Notes under the pieces: generated by a model
Seen by the model: only the letters and a program-made list of their open reading frames with translations
Told to the model about the DNA's origin: nothing
Database searches by the model: none
Shown: piece after piece, positions 46,992 through 55,915 of the stretch
How positions within the stretch are numbered: the first letter of the stretch is position 1
Layout of the letters: each line of letters starts with the position of its first letter
Position numbers and translations under genes: made by a program
Origin: Corynebacterium felinum
Lineage (GTDB): Bacteria > Actinomycetota > Actinomycetes > Mycobacteriales > Mycobacteriaceae
Length of the DNA: 64,000 nucleotides
Assembly (NCBI RefSeq): GCF_030408755.1
Contig: NZ_CP047209.1
Span: 2,790,001 to 2,854,000 of the forward strand
Direction of reading: 5' to 3'

Positions 46992-49712
46992 CTAGTGCTT
47001 TGGGCCGAAGGGATTATTCGGCGGGTTTTGAGGGTGAAGTTGCCCAAATGGATGAGAAGGTGGCTGCGGTTGCTGAGAGCGTGTATCGGGGCCACCGAAT
47101 CCCGAATTAGGTTCTGGTTGCGGTGCAGTTCCCGCCCCAAAAGTTGGGTGTGGTGTTGCACCAGAACTCGGCCAGCTTTGTTCTTGCGGCTGCGCAGTCG
47201 GGAAATCTTCAGGTACATCCTGCGGTTGTGGGAATGAGGAGGCATCCTCAGCACTTGGAGGATTCTGCGGGGCGTTGTGCGCGAGCGTGTCCAGCAGGTC
47301 TTTCGCGCCGCGCTTAATTTCGGAGGAAAGTGCGTCGAGAGAATCTTGCTGCACATGTTCATCCACAAGCACAAGCACTTGTCCCGTGCCAGACTCAGCA
47401 TGAAGCGCGTACACAATCCAGTGGCCGGCAATGCTCAGTGGGAGTTTCGCCCGCTGCTTTTCATGATTTCCCTTGCCGAAAATAGATGGTGCAGAATCCG
47501 CCAGCACATAGGCGGAAGCGAAAGGATTCCAGCCCATTGTGACCGACAGCTTCTTGCCCGCCACAACAATGCTGCGCGGCTGCGGCATCACACCAGTGTT
47601 GTTAAACACCATATCCTGGGTATTCAACGCGATCGCGCGATCCCCATCGGTGCGGATCACCTCATCATTATCCACAGCAATGGGGAAGCTGTAGCCGTAA
47701 ATCTTCTTCCGTGGGATAACCCCAGTGATGTACTTGAAGGTGTACAAAATCGCCAGCGGGATGAGCAAACCCAATAAGAGCGCGAGAATCATAGCCACGG
47801 AAAATACCGCTGTGTTCACAGGCACGCGCATGGTGCCGGTGACCGGAAGCTCAACGGCGGCATTCGTTGCCTGATCTTCACTGACAAGCTGAACGGGAAG
47901 GGACAACGCGATGGGGCCGTCGGCAAGCTTCTCAACCGACAAAGTGACAGGCAGTTGTGCCTTCTCACCCTTAGCTAAGGTCAGCGCCGTCTCCTTCGAG
48001 TTATTCGGGGAGCTCACCGCAAGCCCAGCAACACCTTCAGGCAGGGTTGCTTTCACCCCACCAGTATCGCCCAACCAGACACTTCCCGGGCCTTCAACTG
48101 GCAGGTTAAAGGTTATTTCTTTGCTTTCAACCGCAATATCGACACCCGCGGAGATCTTCGGCATATTCACCGGGGTGATCGTCACTGGGAACTGCGCGGT
48201 CAACGGCGAAAGCTGTGTGCCCGGCACCTCTCCCTTCCCCTTCGTGGTGATGTGGGCGGTGAGCACAATGTCACCGGTGGCAACATTGTCGATTTCCTGC
48301 AGCGGGATGGTCACAGTGTTCCCGTCCTTGATTGGCTGCGGGCTGGTCAACGCCTCCCCATGCTCCGCACCGGTGGGCACGAAGGTTGCGGTCAGCATGG
48401 CGTCGCCGTCGAGCCTGCGTGCAGTGCCGTTCTTATCAAGAAGGGTGACAGTCAGCATGTCTTGATTAGACAAGCCCGCGTTTTCTTTCTCGCGAAGCTC
48501 ATCGACAGAAATGTGCAAACCGGGGAAAATCTGCATCTTCGCACGGTAAGTAGTGTGATTACCCTCGGTGGCGCGGTAACCGAACGACCACTGCCCCGAC
48601 CAGTCCACCTCTTCCGGCTTCGTGATGCTCACATCCACCATGCCCGGCAGCGTCTCACCGCGCTGAACCTGGAACTTCACACCCTGAACATCTAGGCTCG
48701 GCTGGTTAAGCTCCAGCACCTGCCCCGTGGGAGTTTTCAGCACCGGGATCAGGTCTTTCTCCCCCTTCGCTTCCTCCGGCTGCGCTTCGAGTCGCACATC
48801 CGTGATGGAGTTGTCGAGGGTGAAGTTGAAGAAATCTTCCGTGCTTCCCTTAAACGACGCCGAACCAGAATCCGGCAAAATCTGGCGGAACGCACCAAAC
48901 AGTGCTGCCGGGTTATCCTTCGCATTAAAGAATGCGCCGTTCGCAGGCAGGTTCGGTCCGCACTCGTTCGTCTCCGCCATATCCCGCAGCAACTTTTCCG
49001 GGCTGCCTTCACCCTGCGGGATCAAACCCACGATGAACAGCTGAATCTGGGAATGGCGCAGGCTTTCGACCACACCGTGGGCGGCGCAAATACGCTCCTG
49101 CGCGGCTTGATCTGCGGCTTTGTCGCCGGGGACGGTGAGCTGACCGTCGGTGAAAAACAGGATGGAGCGACAAGAATGAGCCTGCGAGTGGGCAGAAATA
49201 TCGCGCAGTGCGCCGTTAAGCGCGACTGAGTAGTTGGTGTACATTTCGTTGTTGCGCTCCGCGAAACCTGCCACCGACCTCGTCAGCTTATCGACGTCGG
49301 TGCGCACGTTCGTCCACTCCCCATACACTGCGGGGTCGGAGCTGTATTTTTCACCGAAACCAGCGAGCTTAACGTTGATATCAGCATTGGAGTTATTCGC
49401 GACCTTCCCTAACTGCTGGATTAAGTCTTGGGCGGCGGCAACGCGCACATTTTCAGGGTCGGTTGCCGGACCATTATGCCCGCGCAACGACGCCGACTCG
49501 TCAATCACAAACAGCAGGTCAGCCTGTTTCTTGTTGGAAATACACGAGCTAAGTCGGCTCAGGTTTTGTTCCGCAATGGGCGAAAGGTCGGTTTCTTGGG
49601 CCAACACTAAGGCTGCGGAGTTAACAGCCGCCACAGAAGCGAATGCCGCTGCCGCCGCAACGCCACGGTGAAACAGTTTTGTCACAGTAGTCCTTCTTGT
49701 CGATCGATACAT
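46992..49712 (-). CDS. Exported, membrane-anchored vWA protein with cytoplasmic NPF tail
   Basis: The protein has 906 residues. The N-terminal export signal ends near AQETDL; GTG 49685 with AAGAAGGA just upstream is an alternative start giving a more typical signal peptide. The extracytoplasmic vWA domain (about 60-275) has an intact MIDAS (DESAS 71-75) and two pairs of cysteines. Beta-sandwich domains run to ~620. One TM (637-659) leads to a cytoplasmic folded region (~665-810) and a Pro/Gln-rich tail ending HPFGQ...NPFGPKH. It can therefore link an outside ligand to the cytoplasmic NPF-binding machinery. Family beyond vWA not recognised. Confidence 0.8.
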   Translation of the reverse strand: MYRSTRRTTVTKLFHRGVAAAAAFASVAAVNSAALVLAQETDLSPIAEQNLSRLSSCISNKKQADLLFVIDESASLRGHNGPATDPENVRVAAAQDLIQQLGKVANNSNADINVKLAGFGEKYSSDPAVYGEWTNVRTDVDKLTRSVAGFAERNNEMYTNYSVALNGALRDISAHSQAHSCRSILFFTDGQLTVPGDKAADQAAQERICAAHGVVESLRHSQIQLFIVGLIPQGEGSPEKLLRDMAETNECGPNLPANGAFFNAKDNPAALFGAFRQILPDSGSASFKGSTEDFFNFTLDNSITDVRLEAQPEEAKGEKDLIPVLKTPTGQVLELNQPSLDVQGVKFQVQRGETLPGMVDVSITKPEEVDWSGQWSFGYRATEGNHTTYRAKMQIFPGLHISVDELREKENAGLSNQDMLTVTLLDKNGTARRLDGDAMLTATFVPTGAEHGEALTSPQPIKDGNTVTIPLQEIDNVATGDIVLTAHITTKGKGEVPGTQLSPLTAQFPVTITPVNMPKISAGVDIAVESKEITFNLPVEGPGSVWLGDTGGVKATLPEGVAGLAVSSPNNSKETALTLAKGEKAQLPVTLSVEKLADGPIALSLPVQLVSEDQATNAAVELPVTGTMRVPVNTAVFSVAMILALLLGLLIPLAILYTFKYITGVIPRKKIYGYSFPIAVDNDEVIRTDGDRAIALNTQDMVFNNTGVMPQPRSIVVAGKKLSVTMGWNPFASAYVLADSAPSIFGKGNHEKQRAKLPLSIAGHWIVYALHAESGTGQVLVLVDEHVQQDSLDALSSEIKRGAKDLLDTLAHNAPQNPPSAEDASSFPQPQDVPEDFPTAQPQEQSWPSSGATPHPTFGAGTAPQPEPNSGFGGPDTRSQQPQPPSHPFGQLHPQNPPNNPFGPKH

Positions 49713-49729
49713 GGCGGTACCCCTTCGTG

Positions 49730-50308
49730 TTAAAACACCTTAGAAACCCACAAGGAGATTTCAATCGCAGTAATCACAACCCCTATCGCCCCCACCGCGA
49801 GGGCCAGACGAGTCAGGGCAACGTGAGTCGAATTTTCCAAGTAACAAGCTGCCGACTTGCGCTTATTGTCCACCACTTTATGCACCCCCACCAGCACAAA
49901 AGCAATAATTCCGGACAAGACCCACCCCGCGATGGCAAACATGCGGAAACCACTATCGGTGGCACTGCCACCGATAACGGGCGCAAGCACACCACAGATC
50001 AACCCAACAAACGCGGCCACGGTCGCAGCGCTGACAAAACCCCACGGGCCGGTCGCTGGGGCAGCAAGCGCTGGTGGGGTATCACGCTCAAAGGAGGTAT
50101 CGGGAGTTGATGCGCCAAAAGGCGAGCTCGAACCACCAGCCGGTGCAGGTTGCTGGCCGAATGCGCTCGGTGCAGTCTCAAAACCTTGCTGGCTAGGCTG
50201 CTGGCCAAACCCACCGCCGAAGCTTGGGGGTGATTGTGTGCCAGAGTTGGGTTGGGATTGGCCAAAGCTGTTAGTGCCGGAATTACCAAATGGGGACGAC
50301 ATGAGCAT
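49730..50308 (-). CDS. Small membrane protein with SPFG-rich tail
   Basis: The protein has 192 residues (190 if the second Met, 50302, is used). The first 95 residues are disordered and rich in Gly, Gln and Ser, with two SPFG motifs and related NSFG/SAFG variants. Three to four TM segments follow (for example GFVSAATVAAFVGLICGVLAPVI and IAGWVLSGIIAFVLVGVH). Layout is the same as the 33375-34085 protein at the other end of the island, so the two may be distant paralogues or convergent in design. It is 17 bp upstream of the exported vWA gene in the same direction. Confidence 0.7.
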   Translation of the reverse strand: MLMSSPFGNSGTNSFGQSQPNSGTQSPPSFGGGFGQQPSQQGFETAPSAFGQQPAPAGGSSSPFGASTPDTSFERDTPPALAAPATGPWGFVSAATVAAFVGLICGVLAPVIGGSATDSGFRMFAIAGWVLSGIIAFVLVGVHKVVDNKRKSAACYLENSTHVALTRLALAVGAIGVVITAIEISLWVSKVF

Positions 50309-50352
50309 TCTTGCTTTCGTTCAATGGTCTATGTGTGTTTTCCACAGATACT

Positions 50353-50781
50353 TTAGAAATTCTCGCTATACCGGCCAGCGGCACGCAGAATATTTAAGAA
50401 ATTGGCCACAAGCCACAGCACGAAAATTACCCGCACTGTATCCAATACGCCTGCTACTTCGGAGTGAAATAAAAACAGGCCGCATAAAAGTTGGAAAACC
50501 GCCACCTTGTAGTGTTTCAAGTAGAAATTGTGCGCCCCGAAAATACCGAGGAAAACCAGGAGCACAAGGGCAAGCACTTTGCTTTTTGGCCCTTTGGGAA
50601 GCGGGTTGGTTGGGGGCGCAACTGGTGTCCACGCCTGTGGTGCTTGCTGCAAAGGGTGTGGGGTGGCGCCGTTGGGTGCTCGGGGCGGGAGGGTGACGTC
50701 GCCGACGAGATCAACTGTGGGTAGTGTGTTGTCGTCCTGCCCGTTGGGGCGCTTACGAAAAGGGTTAACCGGCTGATCCAT
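50353..50781 (-). CDS. TM2-domain protein with N-terminal NPF motif
   Basis: The protein has about 142 residues from ATG 50781, preceded by GGAAGGTGAC; ATG 50805 is a weaker alternative. The N-terminal ~70 residues are disordered and carry VNPFRKR. The C-terminal half fits the TM2 domain: KSKVLALVLLVFLGIFGAHNFYL, a polar turn, then VAVFQLLCGLFLF, plus a further hydrophobic helix. TM2 proteins are small membrane adaptors of mostly unknown function. It is the first gene of the island operon in transcription order. Confidence 0.8.
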   Translation of the reverse strand: MDQPVNPFRKRPNGQDDNTLPTVDLVGDVTLPPRAPNGATPHPLQQAPQAWTPVAPPTNPLPKGPKSKVLALVLLVFLGIFGAHNFYLKHYKVAVFQLLCGLFLFHSEVAGVLDTVRVIFVLWLVANFLNILRAAGRYSENF

Positions 50782-51688
50782 GTCACCTTCCACGCTTTCT
50801 GTCATGCTGTGAATTGCTCACAGGGGCGCAACCGCACGGTCACACGCGAGTGGCAGGCAGTGACTGCGCGCTTTGTCGTTCTGCTTCCCACGGCATAGAC
50901 ATCGCTTTTACTGAACTGAGTTAAACTTCAATATACTCACTATCCTTTATTTTCGATAGGTGTTTTCTCCCATTATGCGGGCAATACACCGCAACCACGT
51001 TCTGCCCCATTGCCAGTATTTTTGGCCGACTGGCACGGCTTTGTACAGCTGCGCTACCACTTGGGCACAAGTGCTCAACCTGCTACCCCCTACCCCCGCC
51101 ACACGGCACAGTCTCACCGGATTGCTCCACACCCCGTTTTTTCTTCCTAGGTTTCTACCCCCGGAACACTCCCCTGCTGCCGCTATCGCCCTGCCTATAT
51201 TGGCGAAGTGTTCAATTGCGGGGCATGATTTCACAACCGGCATGCACGGCGTGGGCTCGTCACCTCAAGGCCCAGCGCTGTTTGTTAGGTTGTTCGTCCG
51301 ATGATCTCTGGGTTTCACGCAGGTAATTGCAGTTCACCTAAGAATTAGAATATGCGTATATGTGCACGCGTTGGCGCAGGTGAATGCCTGCATTTATATG
51401 CGCAAGAGACATTCAACGAGCTGGTTCAAACAATGGTTTCGCCCATGTTTTTGCCTCCTGGCAAAACACACAGCACAACTCTTTTTGACACGACACCACT
51501 GTGGCAAATGTATCTATTCCGCCACCGCGCGCTGCTTCAAGCAGAAGCAGTGCCATGATGACAACTGCGCGGCATATTTACTCATCAGCTCACACACATT
51601 GGTTTATTGGAGAAATTGAGCTTTTAGCACTACGGGAAACCCCTGAGGAGACAACAAAACGCTTCAAGCGCCCAACGCTTTTACTCTG
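50782..51688. other. ~0.9-kb intergenic region upstream of the island, no gene
   Basis: The island promoter should lie near 50920-50960: on the minus strand there is a GTATATTG element around 50929-50936, and CTATC/GATAG arms at 50940-50944 and 50955-50959 form a small dyad. The rest has only short frames without ribosome-binding sites. Composition differs from flanking genes (more AT on the island side). Confidence 0.5.
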
Positions 51689-52834
51689 TTACTTCTCGTT
51701 CGCGGCGATCCTTGCGGCGGCTTCCAGCAGCATCCAGCCGGAGAGCTGCACAGACAAATCGCGCTCATCGATGCGGACGATGCGCACAAAATCGGACAAG
51801 CTATTGGTGGTTAAACCATAGTTGTGTGGCAATTTCGCATCCGCCAGCCAGTCGGTGGCAAATACAGGTAACCCATCGACTTCCAGGCGGTGATTCCACA
51901 GCGACTCCGCGGAAGCCATGACAAGGCGCTTAGCAATCTTCTTCGTTGCGCTATTGGCCTCATTATCGTCCGGCAAGCGCACGGCCACTTCGGCAAGGTA
52001 GCGCACGAGGATTCCCTTGAACAAACCACCATCGCCGTCGCCAGTTTTCCAATCAATAACACCCTGTGGGGTGGCCATCTCCTTTTCCACCGCATGCACA
52101 ACAGCGCGTAGGTGGGCGAGGTAGATGACCGCATCCTCACGAGCATCGGGGCGGTTCTTGAGCCGCAGGGCAAGCTCTAGGCAGGCACCAATGACCACAC
52201 CCTGGCAGTACGGGTGGGTGGGTTTGACAATTTCAGGGCCGTTCATCGACATCCTGATCCCATCCATCACCAGGCCGTTGTCGTCAATGAGGTTGTCAAA
52301 AATCCAGTCGATAATAAACCGCGCCTGGCCCAAATTTCCGCGCCGCGCCAGCATGATCGCTGCCGGACCATTGGTGGGCACATTAAAAAACGTCTCCCCA
52401 ACCCGCCACGGGAATACGGAGGTCACGGGGTCGACACCAGCGAGGATATTATTTTCCAGCACCTTTAAATACTTGGGTCGGCGCAAACCAAACAAGTTAT
52501 GCGCCCTGCCTAAAGCAAGGGCCAGCCACAGTTTGTCGTCGTAATAGTTGTTGCGGGTGAAGCTGCCGAAATTGCGCACCTTAATGCCGCGAATGGTTTC
52601 CTTGATCCGCTGCTTGCGACTGCGGGTGGGGCGGCGGGTGGCGGCGTCGATAAGGCAATCAAGATAGTGTGCCTGCCACCAGTAATGCCAGCGGTAAAAC
52701 AGCTTTTCCTTCGTGTGTGGTGGCCAGGCGGCGACCGCGAGATTCGTGCGGGGGATGGACCACACGGCCTGGGCGTGGCGTTCGTTGATCGCGGATTCGG
52801 CGAGGTCCGCGCGGTGAAGCCACATCTCGTTCAC
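51689..52834 (-). CDS. GH76-like glycoside hydrolase, cytoplasmic
   Basis: The protein has about 381 residues from GTG 52834 (AGGA 8 bp upstream); GTG 52852 and ATG 52825 are alternatives. The RNNYYDDKLWLALA segment provides the paired Asp typical of family 76 alpha-1,6-mannan hydrolases, and TNGPAAIML, YCQGVVIGACLELALR and GLTTNSLS follow in the family order of an (alpha/alpha)6 barrel. There is no signal peptide, so it probably acts on intracellular mannan-type or glycolipid intermediates rather than secreted polysaccharide. It lies between the island and the SpoU gene, both sides of which are conserved backbone. Confidence 0.75.
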   Translation of the reverse strand: MNEMWLHRADLAESAINERHAQAVWSIPRTNLAVAAWPPHTKEKLFYRWHYWWQAHYLDCLIDAATRRPTRSRKQRIKETIRGIKVRNFGSFTRNNYYDDKLWLALALGRAHNLFGLRRPKYLKVLENNILAGVDPVTSVFPWRVGETFFNVPTNGPAAIMLARRGNLGQARFIIDWIFDNLIDDNGLVMDGIRMSMNGPEIVKPTHPYCQGVVIGACLELALRLKNRPDAREDAVIYLAHLRAVVHAVEKEMATPQGVIDWKTGDGDGGLFKGILVRYLAEVAVRLPDDNEANSATKKIAKRLVMASAESLWNHRLEVDGLPVFATDWLADAKLPHNYGLTTNSLSDFVRIVRIDERDLSVQLSGWMLLEAAARIAANEK

Positions 52835-53049
52835 AGTGAAAATCCTAACCACTTAACAAAAGACTAGAAATTTAAATGCAACAGGTCGCTGCTGTAATCC
52901 CCATTTGTGCCAGATGCCGACACCGGAAACAGCAGTGTCAGCGAAGCAACAAAGATGAACAGAGTTAATTATATCAATTTTTACTCCACAGCTTTCGCTC
53001 CACAATACACGTGAGCAGGGATTTAGGGAGCACTTTGCAGTCTTAGTTT

Positions 53050-53742
53050 CTACCAAGAATTGCTTAAGTCAGCATGTTGGCGCACCCACGTGTGCATCGC
53101 AATGCCCGCAGCAACACCCGCATTAATACTGCGCGTCGACCCGAACTGGGCAATCGAGCAGGTCATCATCGCACTTTGCTGCGCCGTATCCGTCACACCT
53201 GGGCCCTCTTGCCCAAACAGCAGCAAACACTTTTCGGGCAGCTGGGCGGTCTCAATGGGCACGCAGCCTGGGGTGTTGTCGATAGCGACCACGGTCAACC
53301 CGTGCTCAGCTGCCCATGCGACAAGCTGCTCGGTGCTTTCGTGGTGCATCAAGTGCTGGTAGCGGTCGGTGACCATCGCCCCGCGCCGATTCCAGCGCTT
53401 GCGCCCCACAATATGCACCGTGTCCACGGCAAAGGCGTTGGCGGTGCGAACGACGGTGCCGATGTTGGCGTCGTTTTCAAAGTTTTCGATCGCAATATGC
53501 AATGCGTGACGACGCCGATCAATGTCTGCCACAATCGCTTCGCGTGTCCAGTAGCGGTAGGCATCCACCACATTGCGGCGGTCGCCTTCCGCCAACAGCA
53601 CTGGGTCGTACTGTTTAGCCTGCGGAAGGGGCTGGCCGGGGTGTTCTTCAGCCCACGGGCCCACCCCGTGCCGCCCTTGACCCCACTCGGTAGGGCCGGG
53701 CGGGTAGGGGGAATTGTCCACGCGCGGAATGGGATGTGGCAT
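53050..53742 (-). CDS. SpoU/TrmH-family RNA 2'-O-methyltransferase
   Basis: The protein has 230 residues. After a Pro-rich N-terminus (~1-60), the SPOUT catalytic domain shows its three motifs in order: NIGTVVRTANAF (motif 1), LLFGQEGPGVT (motif 2) and SIAQFGSTRSINAGVAAGIA (motif 3), which form the knotted SAM site. The RNA target (tRNA or rRNA) cannot be read from sequence. Its start overlaps the pyrE stop by one base (TAATG), so translation is coupled to pyrimidine gene pyrE. Confidence 0.9.
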   Translation of the reverse strand: MPHPIPRVDNSPYPPGPTEWGQGRHGVGPWAEEHPGQPLPQAKQYDPVLLAEGDRRNVVDAYRYWTREAIVADIDRRRHALHIAIENFENDANIGTVVRTANAFAVDTVHIVGRKRWNRRGAMVTDRYQHLMHHESTEQLVAWAAEHGLTVVAIDNTPGCVPIETAQLPEKCLLLFGQEGPGVTDTAQQSAMMTCSIAQFGSTRSINAGVAAGIAMHTWVRQHADLSNSW

Positions 53743-54281
53743 TAGAGACCGAGATCCTCCAAGCCCAGAAGGTAGCGGTATTCCACACCTTCAGCGGCAA
53801 TCACATCGCCGGCACCGGTAGCGCGATCCACCACGGTGGCTACGCCAACAACCTCAGCGCCGATATCGCGCAGCGCTGCAACAGCAGTGAGTGGGGAGTT
53901 GCCGGTGGTGGTGGTGTCTTCGACAACCAGAACCTTCTTACCCACAACATCGGGGCCCTCGATGCGGCGCTGCATACCGTGCTTCTTGGCTTCCTTACGC
54001 ACCACGAACGCATCGATATCGCGACCATCGGCGTGCATGATGGCGGTTGCTACAGGGTCAGCACCCAATGTCAGGCCACCCACTGCCACGAAATCCCAGT
54101 CCTGGGTCAGTTCGCGCAGCAGCTCACCAATCAGGCGGGAGGCACGGTGGTGCAAGGTGGCGCGGCGCAGGTCAACGTAGTAGTCGGCTTCCTTGCCGGA
54201 GGATAGGGTGACTTTGCCGTGGACAACAGCGAGTTCTTTTACCAGTTCGGCCAGCTCGGCCTTTTTTGCAGAATCAATCAT
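53742..54281 (-). CDS. pyrE: Orotate phosphoribosyltransferase
   Basis: The protein has 179 residues. The PRPP-binding motif VVEDTTTTGNS is near 114-124, with KVTLSSGKEADYYVDLR near the N-terminus and a VVRKEAKKHG flexible-loop segment. It adds the ribose phosphate group to orotate, the fifth step of UMP synthesis. It is followed with one-base overlap by the SpoU methylase and preceded, 183 bp upstream, by a membrane-anchored protein gene. The same neighbourhood occurs, as I recall, in C. glutamicum. Confidence 0.96.
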   Translation of the reverse strand: MIDSAKKAELAELVKELAVVHGKVTLSSGKEADYYVDLRRATLHHRASRLIGELLRELTQDWDFVAVGGLTLGADPVATAIMHADGRDIDAFVVRKEAKKHGMQRRIEGPDVVGKKVLVVEDTTTTGNSPLTAVAALRDIGAEVVGVATVVDRATGAGDVIAAEGVEYRYLLGLEDLGL

Positions 54282-54464
54282 GATGAAAGGTCAAAGTCTC
54301 CTTGAATAATTGCCCAGCGCTCATTCGGCTCGGCACAACGATGTGTGGGTGAAATTCTGGTGAGAAATTTTCGCAAATATTGTAACTCACCTTCGGCTGC
54401 TCACTGCTGTTCTTGCTGCCCTTGCCACCATACCAACCAGCACTTGCCCAAAGGCAAGGAAAGG

Positions 54465-55895
54465 CTATGATCCCAGATTGCCCTTGGGTGTGGTGTTTGT
54501 TTCCCCCTGAGCGTTGGGGTTGTGGGCTTGCTTATCACTGTCGGTGGTGCAAGTAGTATTCTCCCCGCAGATTTGTGCGCCTGTTTCTGCATGCCCGTCG
54601 ATGAAAATGCTGGAGCCTTGTGAGGTATCGCGCAGCACGCGGGTTCCGTGGAAGTCGGAATGCTGTGGTGCGCGGTGGTTCGGGTCGGCGATCGCCTCCA
54701 CATCATCCGCACCAATATCGTGCGGGGTCACCACTCCCCGCGATTGCGCCTTTGCGCGGCTGGGCAGGATCACGGGGTCATCCTCACGCACAAGGTGCGG
54801 GCTGATTTTCGGCAGCACTGGGGGCTGTTCATCCTCGTCAAGCACTTCCCCGCGGGGTGGTTGGGCGACGCGGTGCGCCATGGGGCGGGTGGGGTCGGAG
54901 TCATAAAAGTCGATGGGGAGCACAGCGTGGGGTCGTGGGGGGAGTGTGCAGGCGGCGTCGGCAAGCAATGCGAGCGGTTCGAGGGTGTCTTCCCACAGTT
55001 CGTAGCTGGGTGTTTTCGGCAGTTGCGCAAGAACCCACTCCCCTTCCACCCAGATTGCCTGCACTTCTTTCGGCAGCGTGCGTGTCACGGCGTGCACGCG
55101 GGAGTCGATCATGCGGGCTACTGCTTGGGGGTCGGTGCCGTAGAAGGTGAAGTCGCCGACTGTGCTCACTTCGGCCAGATCCTCGGCGGGCGGGGTGTCC
55201 TGGGGGTGGTCGCGGTAGGCTTCTGCCACGATGTCGGAGCTGAAGTTTCGCCGCATCGCCACCACCGTGGCCGGCCCGAGGTCGCACAAGTGCATTTCGT
55301 AGCCTGCGGCTTTGCCGGAGACGACGTCTTTCGCCGCCACGCCTGTCGACGCCGCCACCCTCGACCATTCATCAGCAAGGTAGGCGTCAGTTTTGGTGTA
55401 GCTAAATTCCCGATATTCCGCCCATGCACGACGCACTCGGCGCGCATGGCCGGGCAGGTTAGGCAGGAGGCCTGATTTTAAGGCATCCAGTGCTTCTTGG
55501 GGGCTGCGGTCTTCTTCGGATGCGTGGGCGCGTTCGAGGGTGTCGAAGTCATCGGCGGATTCAGCGACCACAGTCTCGTCGGCGCTATCGTCTATCGCCT
55601 GGGCTTCAATGGTTTCGTCGAGTTCGTTGAGTTCCGATTCCGTGGCGATCTCCCCAGGATCGACTTCTTCGAGCTCGACCGTATCCACGGTGTCTGTGGC
55701 GTGTTCAACCACCCCTAGGTGCGGGTTGTGGGGTTCTTCTTCGGCCGTGGCAACGGGTGTGCGGGTTTCAGCAACCTGCTTTTTCACTGGTGTTTGCGCA
55801 GGTAGGGTAGGGTGTTCTGGCCGCTTGCGCTGGTAGTCGAGGTAGAACAATGCAGCAGCAGCGGCACCGATGAGAGCGGCCAGAACGAAAATCAT
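54465..55895 (-). CDS. Conserved membrane-anchored protein of unknown function
   Basis: The protein has 476 residues. The N-terminal TM is at about 2-20 (FVLAALIGAAAAALFYL), followed by a long acidic, disordered linker to about 150. A folded core (~150-380) contains a SYTKTDAYLADEWSRVA helix and FTFYGTDPQAVARMIDSR. The C-terminus is disordered and Asn/Thr-rich. It has no recognisable catalytic motif. Position upstream of pyrE and downstream of the sulfurtransferase (20 bp gap) is conserved in corynebacteria in my recollection. Probably cytoplasmic side up, tethered by its N-terminus. Confidence 0.75.
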   Translation of the reverse strand: MIFVLAALIGAAAAALFYLDYQRKRPEHPTLPAQTPVKKQVAETRTPVATAEEEPHNPHLGVVEHATDTVDTVELEEVDPGEIATESELNELDETIEAQAIDDSADETVVAESADDFDTLERAHASEEDRSPQEALDALKSGLLPNLPGHARRVRRAWAEYREFSYTKTDAYLADEWSRVAASTGVAAKDVVSGKAAGYEMHLCDLGPATVVAMRRNFSSDIVAEAYRDHPQDTPPAEDLAEVSTVGDFTFYGTDPQAVARMIDSRVHAVTRTLPKEVQAIWVEGEWVLAQLPKTPSYELWEDTLEPLALLADAACTLPPRPHAVLPIDFYDSDPTRPMAHRVAQPPRGEVLDEDEQPPVLPKISPHLVREDDPVILPSRAKAQSRGVVTPHDIGADDVEAIADPNHRAPQHSDFHGTRVLRDTSQGSSIFIDGHAETGAQICGENTTCTTDSDKQAHNPNAQGETNTTPKGNLGS

Positions 55896-55915
55896 GCCCT
55901 TAAGTGTATAGGTGT

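Noticed and set aside
51352..51558. Possible 68-codon gene in the 50.8-51.7 kb gap
   Set aside because: No ribosome-binding site, no recognisable product, and a competing frame overlaps it.
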